From Hyphomicrobiales bacterium (GTDB lineage Bacteria > Pseudomonadota > Alphaproteobacteria > SPJN01): 64,000 nt of DNA. A program made the position numbers and the translations under genes. The DNA is taken from positions 1 to 64,000 of the forward strand of contig SPJN01000014.1 in the NCBI GenBank assembly GCA_006844605.1, written 5' to 3'. The notes beneath the pieces are model-generated. The model was not told where the DNA came from and made no database searches. It was given only the letters and a program-made list of their open reading frames with translations. Below, one piece after another: positions 60,447 to 64,000 of the stretch. Position 1 is the first letter of the stretch. The number at the start of each line of letters is the position of its first letter.

Positions 60447-61046
60447 GTGTCCGTATCCACCGACAAAGCCACACTCAGACAATCGATGAAGCAGGCGCGT
60501 GCCGCCCTGTCTGATGCGGCGCGGGCTGCGGCGGCGCAGGGGCTGCTTGATCATGTGGTTGCCTTACGCGAAATGATTAGTGGCAAATTGATCAATGATA
60601 GTGCTGGTGTCGTGGCAGGTTACGCCCCCCTTGGTGACGAGGTTGATCCGCACCCCCTTATGACGGCATTGCGGGACCACGGTGCGCAAACCGCCCTGCC
60701 GGTTATGACAGGCAAAGAACAACCGTTGATTTTTCGGGCATGGGATGGGCGCGCGCCCCTATTGGTTGGTGATTTCGGCGTGGGAGAGCCTGCAGCGACT
60801 GCCGCCACCGTCACGCCATCTGTTATATTAACGCCTTTGTTGGCCGCTGATCGGTTTGGTGGGCGGCTTGGCTATGGCGGCGGGTTTTATGACCGGACCA
60901 TTGCGGACCTCAAGCAAGCAGGACGGCATGTGACGGTGATCGGTCTTGCGTATCGGGACCAATTGGTCGACAAGGTGCCCGCAGACGAATTGGACCAGCG
61001 GCTTGATGCCGTTCTGACCCCTGATGGGTTGATAGAAATAGGGTAA
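60447..61046 (+). CDS. ygfA: 5-formyltetrahydrofolate cyclo-ligase
   Basis: DKATLRQSMKQARAAL; ILTPLLAADRFGGRLGYGGGFYDRTIADLKQ; GTG start chosen with AAAGG upstream. Confidence 0.92.
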   Translation: MSVSTDKATLRQSMKQARAALSDAARAAAAQGLLDHVVALREMISGKLINDSAGVVAGYAPLGDEVDPHPLMTALRDHGAQTALPVMTGKEQPLIFRAWDGRAPLLVGDFGVGEPAATAATVTPSVILTPLLAADRFGGRLGYGGGFYDRTIADLKQAGRHVTVIGLAYRDQLVDKVPADELDQRLDAVLTPDGLIEIG

Positions 61047-61050
61047 CGCC

Positions 61051-61866
61051 ATGCGTTTATTGTTTTTGGGTGATCTTGTTGGCCGCGCGGGCCGTCGTGC
61101 CGTGTCGGACCATTTGCCCGCTGTACAACAGGCCCTTAAACCTGATTTGACCATCGCCAATGTTGAAAACGCGGCCGCCGGGTTTGGGCTGACGCGCAAG
61201 ATCATGACTGATCTGTTTGACAAGGGGGTCGATGTCCAGACATCCGGCAATCATATTTTTGATCAGCGCGAGATTATGGCCGTTATGGGCGAGGAGCGCC
61301 GTTTGCTGCGCCCGGCAACATTCCCCAAGGGCGCGCCGGGCTTCGGCCACGGGCTATATAAAACCGTACGGGGCAAGACGGTGCTGGTTATCAATTTGAT
61401 GGGGCGGGTCTATATGGATGCGATGGGTGACCCCTTTGCCGTCGCGGATGAGATTTTGACCCAATACCGCATGGGCAACACGGTTGACGCGGTATTTGTT
61501 GATTTTCATGGCGAGGCGACGTCAGAAAAAATGGCGCTGGGGCATCATTTGGATGGCCGGGTCAGCTTTGTTGTTGGCACGCACACCCATGTGCCCACCG
61601 CCGATACGCAGATTTTGCCCGGCGGCACGGGACTGCAATGCGATGCGGGCATGTGCGGGGACTATAATTCCGTGATCGGGATGCAAAAGGACGAACCGGT
61701 GCGCCGCTTTCTGCAAAAAACCCCCGGCAAACGGTTCGAGCCTGCCAATGGCGACCCGACCCTGTGCGGTGTTTTTGTCGAAACAGATGACAAAACCGGC
61801 CACGCGATAAATGTCGCCCCGGTACGGCAGGGGGGTAGTTTGCTGCCCCAAATGCCTGATTTTTAA
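61051..61866 (+). CDS. TIGR00282/YmdB-family metallophosphoesterase
   Basis: MRLLFLGDLVGRAGRRAVSDHLPAV; TSGNHIFDQREI; VDFHGEATSEKMALGHHLDGRVSFVVGTHTHVPTADTQILPGGTG. Confidence 0.95.
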   Translation: MRLLFLGDLVGRAGRRAVSDHLPAVQQALKPDLTIANVENAAAGFGLTRKIMTDLFDKGVDVQTSGNHIFDQREIMAVMGEERRLLRPATFPKGAPGFGHGLYKTVRGKTVLVINLMGRVYMDAMGDPFAVADEILTQYRMGNTVDAVFVDFHGEATSEKMALGHHLDGRVSFVVGTHTHVPTADTQILPGGTGLQCDAGMCGDYNSVIGMQKDEPVRRFLQKTPGKRFEPANGDPTLCGVFVETDDKTGHAINVAPVRQGGSLLPQMPDF

Positions 61867-61950
61867 GTGTTCGGGTTGAATTTTCGGCAGTAAATGCCGT
61901 ATGACAGCCCCTGATCTATTTTCTGACGATTTTTGACGAGCGGGTGCGTT

Positions 61951-62697
61951 ATGGCAGGCCACAGTAAATTTAAGAACATTATGTATCGCAAGGGCGCGCA
62001 GGATGCCAAGCGGTCCAAGCTGTTTTCGAAGCTGTCCAAGGAAATCACCATCGCCGCAAAAATGGGCGACCCTGACCCTGATAAAAACCCGCGCTTGCGC
62101 CTTGCTGTGCAAACCGCGCGTGGTCAGTCCATGCCAAAGGACAATATCGAACGGGCGATTAAAAAGTCGCTTGGCGGTGATGCCGATAATTATGAAGACA
62201 TCCGGTATGAAGGTTACGGCCCCGGCGGTGTCGCCATTATCGTTGAGGCGTTGACCGATAATAAGAACCGTTCCGCATCAGATATTCGTGCAGCCTTTTC
62301 AAAAAATGGCGGCAATATGGGCGAAACCGGTTCAGTTGCGTTCATGTTTGATCGCGTTGGCCAGATTGTCTACCCCGCCGACAAGGCAGATGCCGACACA
62401 ATGTTCGAAGCTGCGTTGGAGGCAGGTGCCGACGAAGTTGAAAGCAGCGATGACGAGCATGAGCTGACATGCGAAGCTGGTGCCCTGCATGATGTGTTGA
62501 AAAGTCTTGAGACCCAGTTTGGCGAGCCGACCTCAGCCAAGCTGACATACAAGCCCAATGTGACCGCTGATGTTGGTGAAGATCAGGCCGCAACATTGAT
62601 GAAATTGCTGGACGCGCTGGATGATAATGACGACGTACAGAACGTCTATGCCAACTTTGATATCTCGGACGAGATTATGGAAAAGTTGAGCGCCTGA
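61951..62697 (+). CDS. yebC: YebC/PmpR family transcriptional/translational regulator
   Basis: [72 protein letters not shown]. Confidence 0.97.
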   Translation: MAGHSKFKNIMYRKGAQDAKRSKLFSKLSKEITIAAKMGDPDPDKNPRLRLAVQTARGQSMPKDNIERAIKKSLGGDADNYEDIRYEGYGPGGVAIIVEALTDNKNRSASDIRAAFSKNGGNMGETGSVAFMFDRVGQIVYPADKADADTMFEAALEAGADEVESSDDEHELTCEAGALHDVLKSLETQFGEPTSAKLTYKPNVTADVGEDQAATLMKLLDALDDNDDVQNVYANFDISDEIMEKLSA

Positions 62698-62700
62698 TTG

Positions 62701-63231
62701 ATGAACACCATGGTGCGCATTGTGGGATTTGACCCCGGTCTACGGCGCACCGGGTGGGGCATTATTGAATCTGATGGCAATAAGTTAACCCATATCGCCA
62801 ATGGCGTTGTGAAGTCGGATGCCCGCCTGTCGCTGGCTGAACGCTTGCTGGAATTGCGCAAGGGACTGGCTGCTGTCATCGAAGAATATCAGCCCGCCGA
62901 AGCAGCGGTTGAGCAAACCTTCGTCAATAAAGACCCGGCTGGGACGTTGAAGTTGGGGCAGGCGCGCGCGATTGCGCTTTTGGCTCCCGCTGAGGTTGGC
63001 TTACCCGTCGCCGAATATGCGCCCAATCAGGTCAAAAAGGCCGTTGTGGGCGCGGGACATGCCGACAAAAACCAGATCGGTCACATGATTTTGACATTGA
63101 TGCCAGGGACCAAGGTTGCCAACCCGGATGCCGCCGATGCCTTGGCGATTGCCATCTGTCACGCCCATCATCGTGGTGGGGACCGGATGAGTGCCGCCAT
63201 TGCCGCTGCTGAAGCAGGCGCACAGGCATGA
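62701..63231 (+). CDS. ruvC: Crossover junction endodeoxyribonuclease RuvC
   Basis: [82 protein letters not shown]. Confidence 0.97.
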   Translation: MNTMVRIVGFDPGLRRTGWGIIESDGNKLTHIANGVVKSDARLSLAERLLELRKGLAAVIEEYQPAEAAVEQTFVNKDPAGTLKLGQARAIALLAPAEVGLPVAEYAPNQVKKAVVGAGHADKNQIGHMILTLMPGTKVANPDAADALAIAICHAHHRGGDRMSAAIAAAEAGAQA

Positions 63232-63833
63232 TTGCGCTGTTGACCGGCATTTTGGCCGCCCGCGCAGATGATCACTGCATTATTGACGTGAACGGGGTCG
63301 GCTATGCCACCTTTTGTTCTTCCCGCACGCTTGATCAATTGCCAATGGTGGGTGAGGCAGTGCGCCTTCACATCGACACGCATGTTCGCGAAGACCATAT
63401 TCATCTTTATGGGTTTATGGCGGATGGGGAACGGCAATGGTTCCGCCTGTTGCAGTCCGTACAGGGCGTTGGCGCGCGCGTCGCGTTGGGCATTTTGGGT
63501 ACATTGTCTGCTGATGAATTGGCGCAATCCATTGCCACACAGGACAAGGCGATGGTTGGCCGTGCCCAAGGTGTGGGGCCCAAATTGGCGCAGCGTCTTG
63601 TGACGGAATTAAAGGATAAGGTCCCCGCTGATCTAACGATTGCAATGGGATCGGGGGATGTGGATACGCCGCAAGGTGGTGGCAATGCCGATGCCCTCTC
63701 AGCCCTGACGAATTTGGGGTATAAGGAGGTTGAGGCTGCCCGCGCCATCGCCAAAGTGTCCGGTGATGCGGGCGACGATGTGGCGTCCCTGATCCGGCTT
63801 GCCCTTAAAGAACTTGCACCGAATCGTGGATAA
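63228..63833 (+). CDS. ruvA: Holliday junction branch migration protein RuvA
   Basis: [67 protein letters not shown]; 4-nt overlap with ruvC. Confidence 0.97.
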   Translation: MIALLTGILAARADDHCIIDVNGVGYATFCSSRTLDQLPMVGEAVRLHIDTHVREDHIHLYGFMADGERQWFRLLQSVQGVGARVALGILGTLSADELAQSIATQDKAMVGRAQGVGPKLAQRLVTELKDKVPADLTIAMGSGDVDTPQGGGNADALSALTNLGYKEVEAARAIAKVSGDAGDDVASLIRLALKELAPNRG

Positions 63834-63850
63834 CAGGCTAAACTGATCTG

Positions 63851-64000
63851 ATGAGTGTAGAGGCAGATCAAGAACGGCTGGTCAGCGCAGCGACCCACCC
63901 TGATGATGGGGGCGAGGCAATGTTGCGCCCACAGCGTTTGGCTGAATTTGTCGGCCAGAAGGCGGCGCGGGATAATCTTGCCGTTTTCATTGCTGCTGCC
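63851..64000 (+). CDS. ruvB: Holliday junction helicase RuvB (3' truncated by window edge)
   Basis: [50 protein letters not shown]; follows ruvCA. Confidence 0.93.
   Translation, partial: MSVEADQERLVSAATHPDDGGEAMLRPQRLAEFVGQKAARDNLAVFIAAA

Noticed and set aside
1-64000. tRNA, rRNA, insertion sequence, prophage or biosynthetic gene cluster
   Set aside because: No T-loop/anticodon-like segments, transposase, integrase, phage structural or NRPS/PKS genes were recognised. Short elements could be missed without tools.

Overview
This is a 64 kb chromosomal segment, most likely from an alphaproteobacterium (SAR116/Rhodospirillales-like by protein content; taxonomy is inferred, not searched). It is densely coding, with about 65 genes, and I found no mobile element, CRISPR array, tRNA or rRNA. 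Main blocks: a truncated GlcD-type FAD oxidase; a DUF4212/sodium-solute symporter pair with an SLC5-sensor hybrid histidine kinase, a LuxR-type response regulator and a porin; a catabolic/redox region (flavin monooxygenase, AraC regulator, frmA, crotonases, acyl-CoA dehydrogenase, FMN oxidase, two GSTs); an OmpA/beta-barrel pair; a minus-strand run with a PAPS-type sulfotransferase, two small membrane proteins, DUF3137, an ASST-like protein and a MATE exporter; rpsU, COQ9, purEK, two YdcH-like genes; a DmdB-like acyl-CoA ligase, TauE, TrcR/DUF1013; MFS, Hsp20, L31, ABC exporter; a MotA-like/MotB-OmpA-like/OmpA cluster; suhB, efp; tkt-gap-pgk-fba-thiE; and zapA-6S RNA-ygfA-ymdB-yebC-ruvCAB. The best leads are: (1) a shared AGAC-N4-GTC(T/G) inverted-repeat operator upstream of both the symporter and the porin/response regulator; (2) an unannotated sRNA candidate at about 43688-43817 with a promoter, a 5' stem and an intrinsic terminator; (3) a ~30-bp tandem repeat derived from the 3' end of gap; (4) a MotA/MotB-like ion-motor cluster of unknown function; (5) a tightly coupled sulfotransferase/small-membrane-protein/ASST/MATE run. 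No clear-cut novel multi-gene system is proven from sequence alone.
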